Origin: Cryptomeria japonica
Lineage: Eukaryota; Streptophyta; Pinopsida; Cupressales; Cupressaceae
Direction of reading: 5' to 3'
DNA: 64,000 nucleotides
Assembly: GCF_030272615.1 (NCBI RefSeq)
Contig: NC_081414.1
Span: 341,670,717-341,734,716, forward strand
Shown here: in pieces, positions 12,150 through 24,683 of the stretch
Layout of the letters: each line of letters begins with the position of its first letter
Position numbering within the stretch: position 1 is the stretch's first letter
Made by a program: the position numbers and the translations under genes
The notes under the pieces: model-generated
Told to the model about the DNA's origin: nothing
The model's database searches: none
What the model saw: only the letters and a program-made list of their open reading frames with translations

Positions 12150-13399
12150 TGTTAGGATAACCAGTGAACAATTGAGAGGGGGGGGGGGTGAATCAGTTGT
12201 CAAGAGATTATAACTTTTAATCTACAATACAACCTTAAACAAATCAAGTACCAGTAAAGCACAGACAGATGCCAGTAGGAACAGATATCGGTAAACAATA
12301 CAACTTAAAAATTAACCTGATAATCATTGCAAAGAAACCATACAACATAACACCATGATTTGTACGTGGAAAACCTGAAAAGGGAAAAACCGTTGTGGGA
12401 AAGCTACCCACAGTCAAATGATACTTCTACAGAAAGTATGTGTTACAAGAGGGGCTTGCACTTGCAGGAAGGCACACTGCCTAGAGCGTACTTCTCATTA
12501 CAAAAGAGTCTCACTGGCTACAGAGAAGCTACAACCTTCTCAAGATAAATGGACAATAATCCAATAGAGTGAACTGCTGGAAATAGCATCTACCATGCCT
12601 AATTACAGTCCCGGTTAAGCTCAATGTCGGAGGACTAAATCCTCTTCTGAATCCAATTTGATCACCAATGATCAATCAAATCCTCTACATGAATGATATT
12701 ACAATATTCACACATTACATTCCTTGACCATGACCTTTCCAATAACCATGATATTTTACAAAGAGTTTCTACCTCTTATTTATACAAACCCTAAGGCCTA
12801 AACTAATTAGGTCGGCCACCTAAAGATATTACAATAATATCATTACACAATTCCATTTACAATGATATTCCATGTCGACTTAAGACCAAAACAATAATAA
12901 AAAATCCATAAAACATCTCGAATCATCAAGGTAATGAGTAGAGTACATGCTAGCATGATACCGGTCCATAACCTAGATAGGAAGCAGACCTATTCTGGGT
13001 CCACCATGCCAAGGAAAATTCTTCAAGCATTTGAAGCCCAATCAAAGAATATCTTTAGCATCTTGAAGTCCATGAAGAAGCTACACCAACACCAATTATG
13101 CATCCTGTCACAATTCCTCAATGAAAGCTCTGTCGATAAAGCCTTAAACCAGTACCGATAAGGGTTTACCATAGTGTATGATAACATCCAATTATCAAGC
13201 ATATAATTCATGAAATCCAATATACTTCACTGATCCAAACATGTCGGAACTGTCAACAAATAATCTCATCTGTTGGTAACACTAGATCTTCTACCGGTAA
13301 CCAAAACTTGTCTACTGGTAACCATCCATATCAGCTAGTGTTGACATCAATGACAAAACATCAATGCAACACATAATCTATTCATTCATAATGCCAACA
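12150..13399 (-). repeat. Element D 3' LTR
   Basis: Read on the minus strand it starts TGTTGGCATTATG after the tract and ends in CCTAACA. It has an 11-base G run on the plus strand (12178-12188), the C-tract module shared by the copia elements. Its U5 part (about 12360-12560) resembles that of G and I. The mate LTR is outside the window, so the right-hand boundary is inferred from the adjacent polypurine tract. Confidence 0.78.
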
Positions 13400-13740
13400 A
13401 TCTCCCCCTTTGGCATTGATGGAAACAATAGCTGTGAAAAACATCTAAGTACCAAGAGATGCCAAACAAGTCTCCCCCTATGGAAGAACCAATAATCAAT
13501 AGCTCTCCCCTTGTGAATGATATCTCTGTAAGGTTCAAAATGATTTTTGATTTTTTTTCACATTACTATCATTCCCCCTTTGACATCAATGCCAGAAATC
13601 TGACAAAAATATCCAAGCAATGATATAAACCTCTGAATCACAAAGCTGACTACTCCCCCTGAGTAGTAGCACCACTCATTAGTGTTAGAATGAATAATGT
13701 CTCTAATAATACATGTTGGACTGATGACAAACTTAATCAA
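13400..13740 (-). other. Element D 3' untranslated region with repeated polypurine tracts
   Basis: Plus-strand pyrimidine tracts at 13401-13412 (next to the LTR), and near 13472, 13504, 13570 and 13652, are CCCCCTTTG or CCCCCTATG types. On the coding strand these are AAAGGGGGA tracts. No gene is seen. Confidence 0.7.
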
Positions 13741-14283
13741 TCAAGTCTCTGTCGGAGGGGCATAAACCCCTAACCTATCTCTTAAATATTCAAATGATTC
13801 CTTAGACAATGGTTTAGTGAATATATCTGCAATCTATTCTTTAGTGTTCATATGCACCAATTTGACTTTCTTTGCTTCTACCTTGTCCTTCAGAAAGCTA
13901 TACTTTATTGAAATATGCTTAGTCTTAGAGTGAAATACTAGATTCTTAGACATGTCAATAGCTGTAGAGTTATCACAGTAGATAACTATTGGTTCACTAC
14001 AATTTACTCTGATATCCTTCAATATTTGCTTCATCCATAAAACTTGAGTGCAATTAGTTGTTGCTGCAACATACTAAGCTTCTACAGTAGATAAAGAAAT
14101 GCATGACTATTTTTTTGTTTCCATGAAACCAGTTTCTTTCCAAGAAAGAAAGCTCCACCAAAAGTGCTCTTCCTCTCATCAGTATCACCTGCTCAATCTG
14201 AGTTAGTATATGCACATAAAGTGAAATCATCATTTCTGGAATACCATAAACCATATTTTGTGGTTCCTTGCAAATACCAAAAT
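13741..14283 (-). pseudogene. Element D pol, RNase H C-terminal part
   Basis: The minus-strand frame ends at TGA 13741-13743. It carries the late copia RNase H words IYCDNSTAID, SKTKHISIKY and, after a stop in place of the expected codon, ADIFTKPL. Upstream, near 14100, an A-rich run (AACAAAAAAATAG) shifts the frame, so the reading of VSW and VAATNCTQ lies in different frames. The fragment is contiguous with 21544-22927 before insertion of E. It would have degraded the RNA strand during cDNA synthesis. It is clearly non-functional. Confidence 0.85.
14279..14283. repeat. Target site duplication of E (AAAAT), mate at 21539-21543
   Basis: Removing E and one copy restores a continuous D pol reading frame (KRIF joined to WYLQGT). 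Confidence 0.93.
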
Positions 14284-15703
14284 TGATGAATAATGATGAA
14301 CAACAAATACCCTAAATGATACTGAGAGGGGGGGGGGCGTGACTCAGTACAGACAAAAACTTTCTCAACAACTTATCAAGTTAAAACAATACCAACTGGT
14401 TGTCTTCATCACTGAACTTAACCATGGCAATATCAGTTAAACACAGTAAGACTTCAGACAATATTGATCGGTAAGACTAAACACTTCAAATACATTCAAT
14501 ACTCGATAACTACTTCACCCATAAATATATGCATGTAGTATACCAGTAATACCATAACCATTAGCTCTGCATGCATAATCACTCAAACAAAGAATACTTA
14601 ATCATCACATGAAAAGTGCACAACTCATAACACAAATATTTTTCACATGGAAACCCAAATGGGAAAAACCACGGTGGGGATGAATACCCACAAGCTTGTT
14701 TTGAACTCTTTTGAAGCTCGCTCTATTAGGAGCCTAGTTCGGTTAAAGACTTTACAATAAGGTTCTGTTAGGAACCGATCCTATTAAAAATCACCCAGTT
14801 AAGGGATGGCTATATACCCTGTTAAAGGTTACCCCGCTAGAGGATTTGAAGAACTCAATGATCTTGAGTCACCTGGTTAGAGGATTTACAATAAGCCTGT
14901 TAAGCTACCTGGTAAAGGGATTTTCCAACTGTTGAAATGGTTAGAAGACAATAGGTAAAAACTCTGATCTAATATCAACACTACATGCCAAGGCAGATCC
15001 TTTTCATTTCCTCTACTCTGCAATCACACTCTGTAGTTTTCCTCCTATTGGTTTGGCAAGTATCTCATCACTCAGATTCACACACACAACATTTGCCAAC
15101 ATAAACAATAACAAAAATCATCGACCTTATAGACAACAATTAGGTTAGTAGCATAAACCCTAAACCCTAAACATTTGGGTTTACAATACAAGCGATCCAA
15201 TCCTGACCGTCCAAACACTTTGCATAGAACAATACAACCTCAAACAGATCACAAGTCAATCTGCATCATCCATTCTTCACTACACATGGGAATCAGTAAC
15301 CCATCACACTCTCTTCTTATACCACTAAGAAGAATGATCATTCCCGAGGTAGACATTTAATGCAATCGATCTTCACATGCAAGATCCTCAAAAAAATCCT
15401 TCATGCATACAAAAATAACGTGGCATCTCGAACTCATCCTCATCTCTTAGCTAACTCATCACAAGATGTCTTCAGTTGCATCGCACAAGCTAGATTGCCA
15501 AACCGGAAACCCTAGAGCTGAGACTACCAACTGGTACTCACACTTCATGAAACCATGACACCAGTTCACTGCATCTCTTCATACCGGTTCACCAACTTCT
15601 TCCAATCTACATACTGGTTCACTTGCACTTATTGACATCAATGACAACATACATTATCAACATATCATCATGTCGGTTCATCATATGCCAACAATCTCCA
15701 ACA
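14284..15703 (-). repeat. Element E 3' LTR
   Basis: Matches 20122-21538 along its length. On the minus strand it starts TGTTGGAGATTG and ends ATTATTCATCA. It contains the telomere-like AAACCCTAAACCC words at 15154-15172 and a G run (plus strand) near 14328-14337. Confidence 0.95.
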
Positions 15704-15960
15704 ATCTCCCCCTTTGGCATTGATGGCAATACTTAGTGTAGCATTGCAACTATAAACAACATAGACTAGTATATCTGCATCCTCAAATATCTTCTCCTGC
15801 ATACACCAAATATCTTCTCCCCCTTTGATAACAATACCAAAGTGGAGGCACAAGCTTCCATACTCCACTATGTTGCTCCCCCTATGGTGTAGCATCCTTC
15901 AACACATCAATCTTGAAATATTTGTCATTGTAGTACTTGACTGATGTGGAGCACACAACT
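15704..15960 (-). other. Element E 3' untranslated region with polypurine tracts
   Basis: Plus-strand ATCTCCCCCTTTGG at 15704-15717 adjoins the LTR. Further CTCCCCCT-type tracts occur near 15822 and 15876. The tract next to the LTR is the likely plus-strand primer. Confidence 0.75.
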
Positions 15961-18610
15961 TTAGTTGACTTCATGAAGGGGAAGAACCCCTAATTCACCT
16001 CTTAAATAGGTAAATGTAGTCTTCGCTAAGGGCTTAGTGAATATGTCTGCTAGCTGCTCCTTACTAGAAACATGTTGTAGTACAACCTCCTTATTATGAA
16101 CCTTCTCTCTCAAGAAGTGATACTTAAGCTCAATGTTCTTAGTTCTAGCATGAAATACCACATTCTTGGAGATATTTATTGCACTTGTGTTGTCACAAAA
16201 TATATTCACTAGTTCAGATATAGGTACTTTAAAACCTTCCAATACATGTTTCATCCAGATTGCTTGAGTGAAGTTCATAAATGCTGCCACATATTCTGAT
16301 TCACCTATAGACTGGGAAGTACAACTCTACTTCTTACTCATCCATGATACTAATCTTCCACCAAGAAATAACGCTCCACCAATTGTGCTCTTCCGATCAT
16401 CCACATTACATGCCCAATCGACATCAGTATATACTTTGAGATTAAACTCACCATTATATGGATACCACAATCCATAGTCAATTGTTCCTTTTAGATATCT
16501 AAGAATCCTCTTGACAACTACCAAGTGGGATTCTCTAGGACATTTCTGAAAATGATCTACTATGCCCACTGCATGAGCAATATCTGGTCTGTTGTGTACC
16601 ACATAGTGTAGCTTACCGATCATTGACCGGTGCTCTTTCTCATTCACCAACACTGAATCATCTTCCTTAGTCAATTTGCAGCCAGTCACCATCGGTGTAC
16701 CAACCGGTTTTCTCTCCTCCATGCCAAAAGTCTTCAATACCTATTTGACATACTTGGACTGGGTAATAAAGATACCCCCTTTCATTTGTTGAATATGTAG
16801 ACCAATGAAGAATTTAATCTCCTCAATCAGAGACATCTCAAACCCTTTCTTCATTACATCTGCAAATGCATGGCTCATTTCATCATCTCCTCCAAAGATT
16901 ATGTCATCTACAAACACTTCACAGATCAAAATCCAATCACCTTCTTATTTCAAGTAGATGTTGCTGTCTTCACTTGTTCTCTCAAATCCAATCTTCACAG
17001 GATGAGAGTGTCATCATTCATACCATGCCCTTGGTCCTTATTTTAATCCATACAAGGCCTTGTGTAATCTACACACCATGTTACTATCTTCTGATAGGGA
17101 AAACCCATCTGGTTGCTCTATATATACCTCCTCTTCAAGGATTCCATTCAAGAATGCAAACTTCACATCCATATGATATACCTTGAATCCCTTAAATGCT
17201 GCAAATGCTAGTAGAATTCGAACACCTTCTAGTCTAGCCACTGGGGCAAAGGTTTCTCCATAGTCTTCTCCCTTTTCTTGAGCGTAGCCCTTGCATACAA
17301 GCCTAGCCTTGTTTCTTATTATTGTGCCTTCTTCATTCAGCTTATTTTTGAAGACCCATTTGGTACCTGTGACATTCTTGTGATTAGGTCTAGGTACCAA
17401 AGACCATGTTACATTCTTTTCAATCTGATCTAGCTCCTCTTCCATTACCTTAGTCCAGTCTTCATCTGTAAGCGCCTCTCTAATAGTCTTAGGCTCCAAT
17501 TCAGAGATCATGCAAGAGTTCTCCTTCACTTTTCTTCTTGTGAGCATCCCTGCATCTTTATCTCCTATGATCTGCTTCGGATCATGACAGAGTTTCACAT
17601 ATCTAGGAATGACTCTAGCTGGTTCTTCTTGGTTTTCCTCTTCTTCTTCTTCTCCATCTTCTTCTTCACCTACCACAGCTTCTACTGGTATAGGAACACT
17701 GAGATCTTTGCTTGATTCTTGTGTAATCGGTTCCTAGAAAGCTACACCCGGTTCACCTTCCACTTGCTCGTTGCTGGTTCCCTTAGGTTTCTCAGGGAAT
17801 TCATCAACCCTGACATTGATGCTCTCAACAATCTTATGAGTTCTTTTGTTGTAGCACTTGAGAGATTTTCTCTTAGTGGAATATCCCAAAAATATTCTTT
17901 CATCACATTTAGCATCAAACTTGCTCAGATGCTCACCTCTCTTGATATAGCACTTACTTCCAAATACTTTAAAATAACTCATAGTGGGAGTCTTCCCGAC
18001 CCGTTACTCATAAGAGGTTTTATCTTTGCCTTTCTTAATGAGTACCTGGTTCAATGTATAGACTGCAGTACTCACTGCTTCTCTCCAAAAAGTGTGAGCA
18101 ACCTTTCCTTGGACCAACATTGTTCTAGCCACTTCAACTATAGTCTTGTTATTCCTTTTTGTTATGCCGTTCTCTTATGGTGTCCTAGGGGAAGACAGTT
18201 GCCTCTTGATGTCGTTCTCTTTATAGTACTTATTGAATTCATCAAAAGTGAATTCACCTCCTTGATCAGTTCTTAGGCATTTTATCCTTTTGCCACTTTC
18301 CTTCTCTACTAATGCTCTAAAGGATTTGAACTTTCCAAATGCCTCAGACTTGTCTTTCAAGAATGTGACCCACATCATTCTTGAGCAATCATCAGTAAGA
18401 ATCATAAAATACCTATCTCCCTGAATACTTCTAGTTTTCATAGGACCACACAAATCAGTATGCACAAGATCAAGTAAGTTTTCAGCTAAAAAAGACTTAC
18501 CTTTAAAATTTGAGGAAGGCATCTTCCCAAGTTGACATTCTCTGCACAAAGAATTCTTAGGTTTGTTCAGCAAAGGCAATCCTCTTACTGGATTTAACAA
18601 TATTATCAGA
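15961..18610 (-). pseudogene. Element E pol (integrase, reverse transcriptase, RNase H), broken
   Basis: The frame opens near 18600 and ends TAA at 15961-15963. It includes the integrase zinc CX2C (CRECQLGK), the D-D-E core (HTDLCGP, TDQGGEF; the QQNG motif is damaged by a stop), a late integrase block ending in a Sirevirus-like [14 protein letters not shown], reverse transcriptase ([20 protein letters not shown]) and RNase H (CDNTSAIN, ADIFTKPLAK). Several stops lie in one frame, at about 18175, 18004, 17722, 17038, 16738 and 16327. Some replace a Gln codon by a single transition. Gag lies in a different frame, so a small indel near 18597 separates the two. Insertion-competent protein cannot be made from this copy. 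Confidence 0.9.
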
Positions 18611-18841
18611 ATTCATATGACAGAGTCTCCTATGTCATATCCAACTGTCATCAAACTTAGCCATCAGACACTAACTAATCTTGGCATTCAACTGAAATAA
18701 GTTGCCTTTGGTCTGCTTACCAGTGGCAATAAGTTCACTACTCTTTCCAATTATAGTGCAAATTCCACATTTGAACTCCAGAGTGAGTCCTTTGTCATTT
18801 AGCTGAGCAACACTCAAAAGGTTATGCTTAAGACCTTCTAC

Positions 18842-20050
18842 CTAGTAGACATCATCTACACTGCTCTTACCATTCAATGAGATGGATCCTTTACCTTTCA
18901 CCAAACATGGTGCATCGTTACCAAACCCGACAACACCTCCATCATATTCTTCTAGAGATAGAAACTTTCTCTGGTCACCAGTCATGTGGTGAGAACACCC
19001 ACTATCTATAATCCACTCATTAGAGTTGTCAATGCGAGAGACAAGGGCTTTCTTATCAGACACTTCTTCCTTTATAGCTACAAACACTATGTCTTCACTC
19101 TCTTCATCCTCCGATTCTTCATCAGTAACACCTTCATCCACAACAACAAGACAATTTCTTCTACTTCCTCCTTTATACTTTCTAAACCTCTCTAGTTTAT
19201 CCTTATTATAACTATTAGGACAACTAACAGCTATATGTCCTATATTATTGCAGGAAAAATATTTTAAAGGAAGCTTACCTCTATATTTACCAGTTCCTTT
19301 CGGAAGTCTTTTAGCAAGAAGAGCTTCAAACTCCATCAAAATCTCTTCATCATCCATATCTCTGCATTGCCTAGATTCATAACTAGTACTATCTTGTTTT
19401 CCTTTTCTGGATGGTGCAATAGATGCTCTAAAGGTTGACTCAGTCTTCTGAACACTACCATCATAGCCATTCAACTCATATGCAATCAACTTTACAATGA
19501 TAGAGTCTAAGCATACCTTGGTTTTATCAATAGACCTTAGTTCCTGAATAGCATCAACTCTGATTGCATAAACTAGTAACAATGATCTCAAGACTTTACT
19601 GACAATGGTGGAATCCTCAATCATTCCACTAGTGCTTTTGATACCTCCAACCACAGTCTTAATCCTTATGCCATATTGTTGAATGGTCTCTCCTTCAACC
19701 ATCCTCATGTCTTCAAATTTTCCTCTAAGGCTCTCTTCCTTAGCTTGCTTTACATGCTCATCACCATCATATATGGTTTCTAGTGCATCCCATACATCCT
19801 TAGGAGTGTCCTTGTCTTGTACATCAATGAACTCAATATCTGACAAGCTGTTGATAAGGGCTTCCATGACTTGCCCATTTTCCTGAATCTCTCTCTTCTG
19901 ATCATCGGTCAGACTGCCAGTGGGAATCACATAGGTATTCTCAACATAGCTCCAATGTTGAGCACCCATACTCTTGATGTAAATCTTCATTTTGTCCTTC
20001 CATATCTTGAAGTTATCTCTATTGAACTTAGGACCTTTCCTCTTCATCAT
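18842..20050 (-). pseudogene. Element E gag-protease region, open for 402 codons
   Basis: ATG at 20050 (MMKRKGPKF) is about 70 bases after the primer site. The gag part is uninterrupted. A single CCHC knuckle has its first Cys changed to Tyr (KYFSCNNIGHIAVSC, Tyr codon 19261-19259). The protease active site DSGCSHHMTG is intact. The frame ends at 18842 with TAG where H has Trp (YWVEGLK), so it is a premature stop, not the natural end. Downstream coding resumes in the same frame, then shifts near 18597. In the family this protein forms the particle shell and binds RNA. Confidence 0.9.
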
Positions 20051-20107
20051 TACAGTAGGATCTTTTACCTCAAGCAGTTAAGCTTATATCACTGAGGACC
20101 TGAAGTC

Positions 20108-20121
20108 ACTCTGATACCAAT
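20108..20121 (-). other. Element E primer binding site
   Basis: On the minus strand ATTGGTATCAGAG directly follows the LTR end, complementary to the 3' end of initiator tRNA-Met as in most plant copia elements. Confidence 0.85.
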
Positions 20122-21538
20122 TGATGAATAATGATGAACAACAAATACCCTAAACGGTGCTAAGAGCGGGGGGTGAATCAGTACAGACAAAAACTTTCTC
20201 AACAACTTATCAAGTTAAAACAATACCAACCGGTTGTTTTCATCACTGAACTTAACCATGGCAATACTGGTTAAACACAGTAAGACTTCAGACAGCATAG
20301 ACCGGTAAGACTGAACACTTCAAATACATTCAATACTTGATAACTACTTCACCCATAAACATATGCATGTATTATACTAGTAATACCATAACCATTAGCT
20401 CTGCATGCATAATCACTCAAACAAAGAATACTTAATCATCACATGAAAAGTGCACAACTCATAACACACAGATTTTTCACGTGGAAACCCAAATGGGAAG
20501 AACCACGGTGGGGATGAATACCCACAAGCTTGTTTTGAACTCTTTTGTAGCTCGCTCTGTTAGGAGCCTAGTCTGGTTAAAGACTTTACAATAAGGTTCT
20601 GTTAGGAACCGATCATGTTAAAGATCACCCAGTTAAGGGATGTCTATATAGCCTATTAAAGGTTACCCCACTAAAGGATTTGAAGAACTCAATGATCTTG
20701 AGTCACCTGGTTAGAGGATTTACAATAAGCCTATTAAAGCTACCTGGTAAAGGGATTTTCCAACTATTGAAATGGTTAGAAGACAACATGTAAAAACTTT
20801 GATCTGATAACATAACTACATGCCAAGGCAGATCCTTTTTATTTCCTCTACTCTACAATCACACTCTGCAGTTTTTCTCTTACTAGTCTGGCAAGTATCT
20901 CATCACTTGGATACACACACACAACATTTGCCAATGCAAACAATAACAAACATCATCGGCCTTATAGATAACAATTAGGTCGGTAGCATAAACCCTAAAC
21001 CCTAAACATTTAGGTTTACAATATAAGTGGTCCAATCCTAACCGTCCAAACACTTTTCATAGAACAATACAACCTCAAACAGATCACAAGTCAATCTACA
21101 TCATCTATTCTTCACCGCACATGGGAATCAGTAACCCATCACGCTCTCTTCTCATACCACTAAGAAGAATGATCATTCCCAAGGTAGACATTTAATGCAA
21201 TCAATCTTTACATGCAAGATCCTCAAAGAAATCCTTCACGCGTACAAAACTAACGTGGCATCTCAATCTCATCCTCATCTCTTAGCTAACTCATCACAGG
21301 ATGTCTTCGGCTATATCACACAAGCCAGATTGCCAAATCAGAAACCCTAGAGCTGAGACTACCAACTAGTAGTCACACTTAGTGAAACCCCAACACTGAT
21401 TCACGACATCTCTTCATACCGGTTCACCAACTTCTTCCAATCTGCATACCAGTTCACTTGCACTTATTGACATCAATGACAACATACATTATCATCATAT
21501 CATCATGCCAGTTCATCATATGCCAAGAATCTCCAACA
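20122..21538 (-). repeat. Element E 5' LTR
   Basis: About 1417 bases, matching the 3' LTR with scattered substitutions. The telomere-like words recur at 20990-21007. The G run is interrupted here (near 20167). Confidence 0.95.
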
Positions 21539-21543
21539 AAAAT

Positions 21544-22927
21544 ATCCTCTTTACTGCACATTCATGATTTTCTTTAGGATTAATTTGATATCTTGAAATA
21601 ATACTTACTGCATTCATAATATCAGGTCTTGTCTGAGTTAGATATAACAGACCACCAATCATAGATTTATACCTTGTCGGATTTACCGGTGTACAAGTAT
21701 CCTTGATAGCTAATTTCTCACTTGTAGCCATAGGAGTACTTACCAGTTTGGAATTCTCCATACCAAAATTTTTCAACAATTCCCTAAGATACTTAGTTTG
21801 ACAGATAAAAATGCCTTTGTCATTTTGAGTAATCTGCCAACCTAAGAAAAATTTCATCTCACCAATCATGGACATTTCAAATTCATTCTTCATGTTAGCA
21901 AATTCCATTCATAGTTTATATTCTCCTTCAAAAATGATATCATCAACAAAAACTTCAATAATAAGAATATCATTATCAGTGATCTTATAGTATAGATTAC
22001 TATCAGCACTGCCTTTAGTAAAACCAAGCTTCAAAATATATTTATCCAACCTTGCATGCCAAGCTCTAGGAGCTTGTTTCAATCCATATAAATATTTCTT
22101 CAATATGCAAACCATGTCTTTGTCATCTGTTAGTGAAAATCCATTAGGTTGCTCAATGTAAACTTCTTCCTCAAGCTCACCATTTGATAAACCTTATAGT
22201 TTTTATAAGCTGCATAGGCAAGAAATATTCTAACAACTTCAATTGTAGCTACAGGTGCAAATGTCTCACCATAATCAATTCCTTCCATTTGAGAATATCC
22301 TTTACAAACCAATCTAGTCTTGTTCCTTATAACTTGACCATCCTCATTTAGTTTATTACTAAAAACCCATTTAGTTCCAATAACATTCTTAATTTTAGGC
22401 TGAGAAACTAAAGACCAAGTTTCATTCTTCTCTATTTGATCTAATTCATCTTCCATAGCCTTTAACCAATGTTTATCCTTACAAGCTTCAATAATAGTTG
22501 TCGGTTCAACTTGAGAAATAAGACATACCTCTTCATTTGCCAATTTTCTTCTTGTCATAACTCCCTTGTTTCTATCTCCAATAATTTGATCTTTAAAATG
22601 ATTTAATCTTACATACCTTGGTGTCTTTTGAACTTCAGGTTCACTCCTTTGATCATTAGTCACAGTTGATTTTTCTTATTGTATCGGTGTAACAGTCTCA
22701 GCTTCTTGTACCGGTTGAGGTATTTTCGGTTTAGTTATGATCATTTCCACTGTCAGTTCCCTATCATATAATGAAGAATGATTTATGTGTTGTTCATCCA
22801 CTTTCACATTAGCACTTTCCACAATTTTCTGCAATCTTTTGTTATAACATCTATATGCTTTGCTCTAAATTGAATAACCAAGAAATATCCCCTCATCACA
22901 TCTAGGATCAAACTTTCCAATTGAATC
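21544..22927 (-). pseudogene. Element D pol, late integrase to reverse transcriptase part
   Basis: On the minus strand, from the cut at F's LTR: a late integrase block (GKFDPRCDEGIFLGYS), an acidic linker, [16 protein letters not shown], then reverse transcriptase up to KRIF at the E insertion. The motif usually read YQMDVKSAFLNG is missing: the sequence jumps from YQM to the [11 protein letters not shown] segment. This fits a deletion of about 25 bases between two ATGG words and also shifts the frame (22663 frame versus 22115 frame). The loss removes the first catalytic Asp of the polymerase. FVDDIIF is present. There is a further stop near 22677. Confidence 0.88.
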
Positions 22928-23556
22928 TATTGGTGCCCAAAACCACAGATTGGGAAACCAAAGACTTTCCTAATCCTTAGTTAACCCAATCAGCCTTGGC
23001 CAACGAACAGGGATGGTCGAAGACCAAATCCCTCTGCACTTTAGGCTCCACTAAACCCAAGTGGGTATACCTTGCACTCTTAAGCATAAAAGAGGTTTAT
23101 TTTAAGTGAATTTAAACTGTGAGAATTAGCAATTGCAGGGATGGAAAAAGGTTTTCCTATAACTATGCTAACAAAAGTGCTTTTTATTGAATGCCTTTAA
23201 AATTGATAAAGTAAGTGTGAATATAGTTGTGTTATGTAAAAGATTATTGTTAGGACTTTAAGCCATTATGAAAAAGAGAAGTGTTAATATAAATTTGAAG
23301 ATTTATTTATTTGATAAGGACTTAATGCATACAAACTTATTCAACAAAGATTAATAACAAACAAGTGCCTTTATCTGACCATTAATGAATAACTTTGTGG
23401 ACAAGAATCACTATCAACTTAAGAGACAATTATAAGACCATCACTATGAAAGTTTCATTAGGTGTTGAATGAACAATAAAAACCCAGTTTAACACTCAAT
23501 ACAACATCATGTGATGGCACATCACAACAAATCTACCAGATTTATCAAGAGCACAT
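22928..23556 (-). repeat. Element F 3' LTR, terminal part (interrupted by G)
   Basis: Begins (plus strand) TATTGGTGCCCAAAACC and matches 63752-64000 with scattered changes as far as the window allows. The remaining ~380 bases have no visible mate. G starts at 23557. Confidence 0.85.
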
Positions 23557-24627
23557 TGTTCGTATTTTGGTATGGTTTTGTCATTGATGTCAACACCTAC
23601 TATCACTTATCAACTCTTGTACTCTGGAACACAGTCATTGTTCACCGACAAGCAAATGACTTATGCACAGTCATCGGTATCTTATCCACCGGTAGGATAT
23701 ATTGTTCACAAGCACTTGGAAAGACGTGAAGAACACTTGGTTATGTCGAAGACATCATTTGGACACTTTTTCTTGGAGATTTGTTCATTGGTATATTCAT
23801 ATCTGCATATTTGATGTTACCGGCAAATAGGTCTAGAATAAGCATCGACAGGCCTATCTATTCCAGATCAGCACAACACACTTTGGAGATGATTTATTAT
23901 TATTATTATTGTTGTAAATGCATTGAGCCAACATGTTGAATCAGATATTGCATCAGTTATTGATTTATTTGTAAATTGCTTTTATTGTAATATCTTGTAG
24001 AGCCGACCTACTAAAATTGGTCTTAGGTTATGGTATATATGTAAGATCTTATTTGCAAGATCGATATGTGATTAAGGAAAAGATTTATAAGAAGGTATAT
24101 GCGAGATTAAGTAGAGCTATACACGTAGACATCATCTGAAGGTTGAAGGAAGGTTTTTGTGAAGCCGATCAGAACTACATTGGTACTGAATCTAGCATAT
24201 GAAGATGCTATTTTGAGCAGTACATCATTATTGGATTTAACCATCCAATTGTAGTCAGTGAGACTCCTATTTGTGTTTGAGCAGTGAGCTCTAGGCACTT
24301 TGCCTTTCTACATGTGTAGGCCCCATTTGCATACACATACTATCTGCAGTAGTATCATCTGATTGTGGGTAAGGTTTCCCATCGTGTTTTTTTCCCCTTA
24401 CAGGGTTTCCACGTACAAGCATTGGTGTTATATGTTGTGGATGTTATTGTCTTTTTGTTTCATGCATTAATCTTTACCGATACTGTAATTAATTGATAAA
24501 ACTGTCTACAGACATAAAGTTTGGTTTACTAGCATTAAGCATTAAGTTTGAACAAGTTGTTTTTGGTTTAAATTTATTTGACAACTGATTCACCCCCCCC
24601 CCTCTCAGTTGCCTCCGGGACCTAGCA
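23557..24627 (+). repeat. Element G left LTR
   Basis: TGTTCGTATTTTGG...GACCTAGCA, about 1071 bases. It matches the two-part right LTR. Its U5 (about 24180-24627) also resembles the LTR of I. A C-run at 24593-24602 lies close to the end. Confidence 0.93.
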
Positions 24628-24641
24628 ATTGGTATCAGAGC
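24628..24641 (+). other. Element G primer binding site
   Basis: ATTGGTATCAGAGC immediately after the LTR, complementary to initiator tRNA-Met. Confidence 0.92.
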
Positions 24642-24683
24642 TAAGTCCTTTTTTGTAGAAGTTTAACAACTTGAGGGGATCCA

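Larger units (their letters stand above)
14284..21538 (-). mobile_element. Element E: complete Ty1/copia (Sirevirus-like) retrotransposon with AAAAT target duplication
   Basis: AAAAT at 14279-14283 and 21539-21543 flank two LTRs of about 1.42 kb. Between them on the minus strand are a primer binding site, gag and pol, and a 3' untranslated region with purine tracts. It is the same family as H: the gag starts MMKR(K/E)GPKFNRDNFK in both and pol is closely similar, but the two lie in opposite orientation. E sits inside pol of D. Confidence 0.95.
12150..22927 (-). mobile_element. Element D: Ty1/copia retrotransposon split by E, then interrupted by F
   Basis: Visible parts are the 3' LTR (12150-13399), the 3' untranslated region, the RNase H end of pol (13741-14283) and, after E, the reverse transcriptase and late integrase part (21544-22927). 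The pol frame joins cleanly across E once E and one copy of its AAAAT duplication are removed. D ends abruptly at F's LTR, so its gag, most of integrase and its 5' LTR should lie beyond 64000. The candidate target duplication on the left is TCTCC (12145-12149). Confidence 0.85.

Noticed and set aside
15154-15172. An interstitial telomere array
   Set aside because: Fewer than three units, and inside an LTR, so not a telomere relic.
22928-23556. A solo LTR of F at this site, unrelated to the right-hand gypsy genes
   Set aside because: The pre-insertion sequence continues at 44338 past G's duplication, in the same orientation, to the 3' ORF and pol of a gypsy element whose other LTR end is at 63752. 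One element explains all parts.
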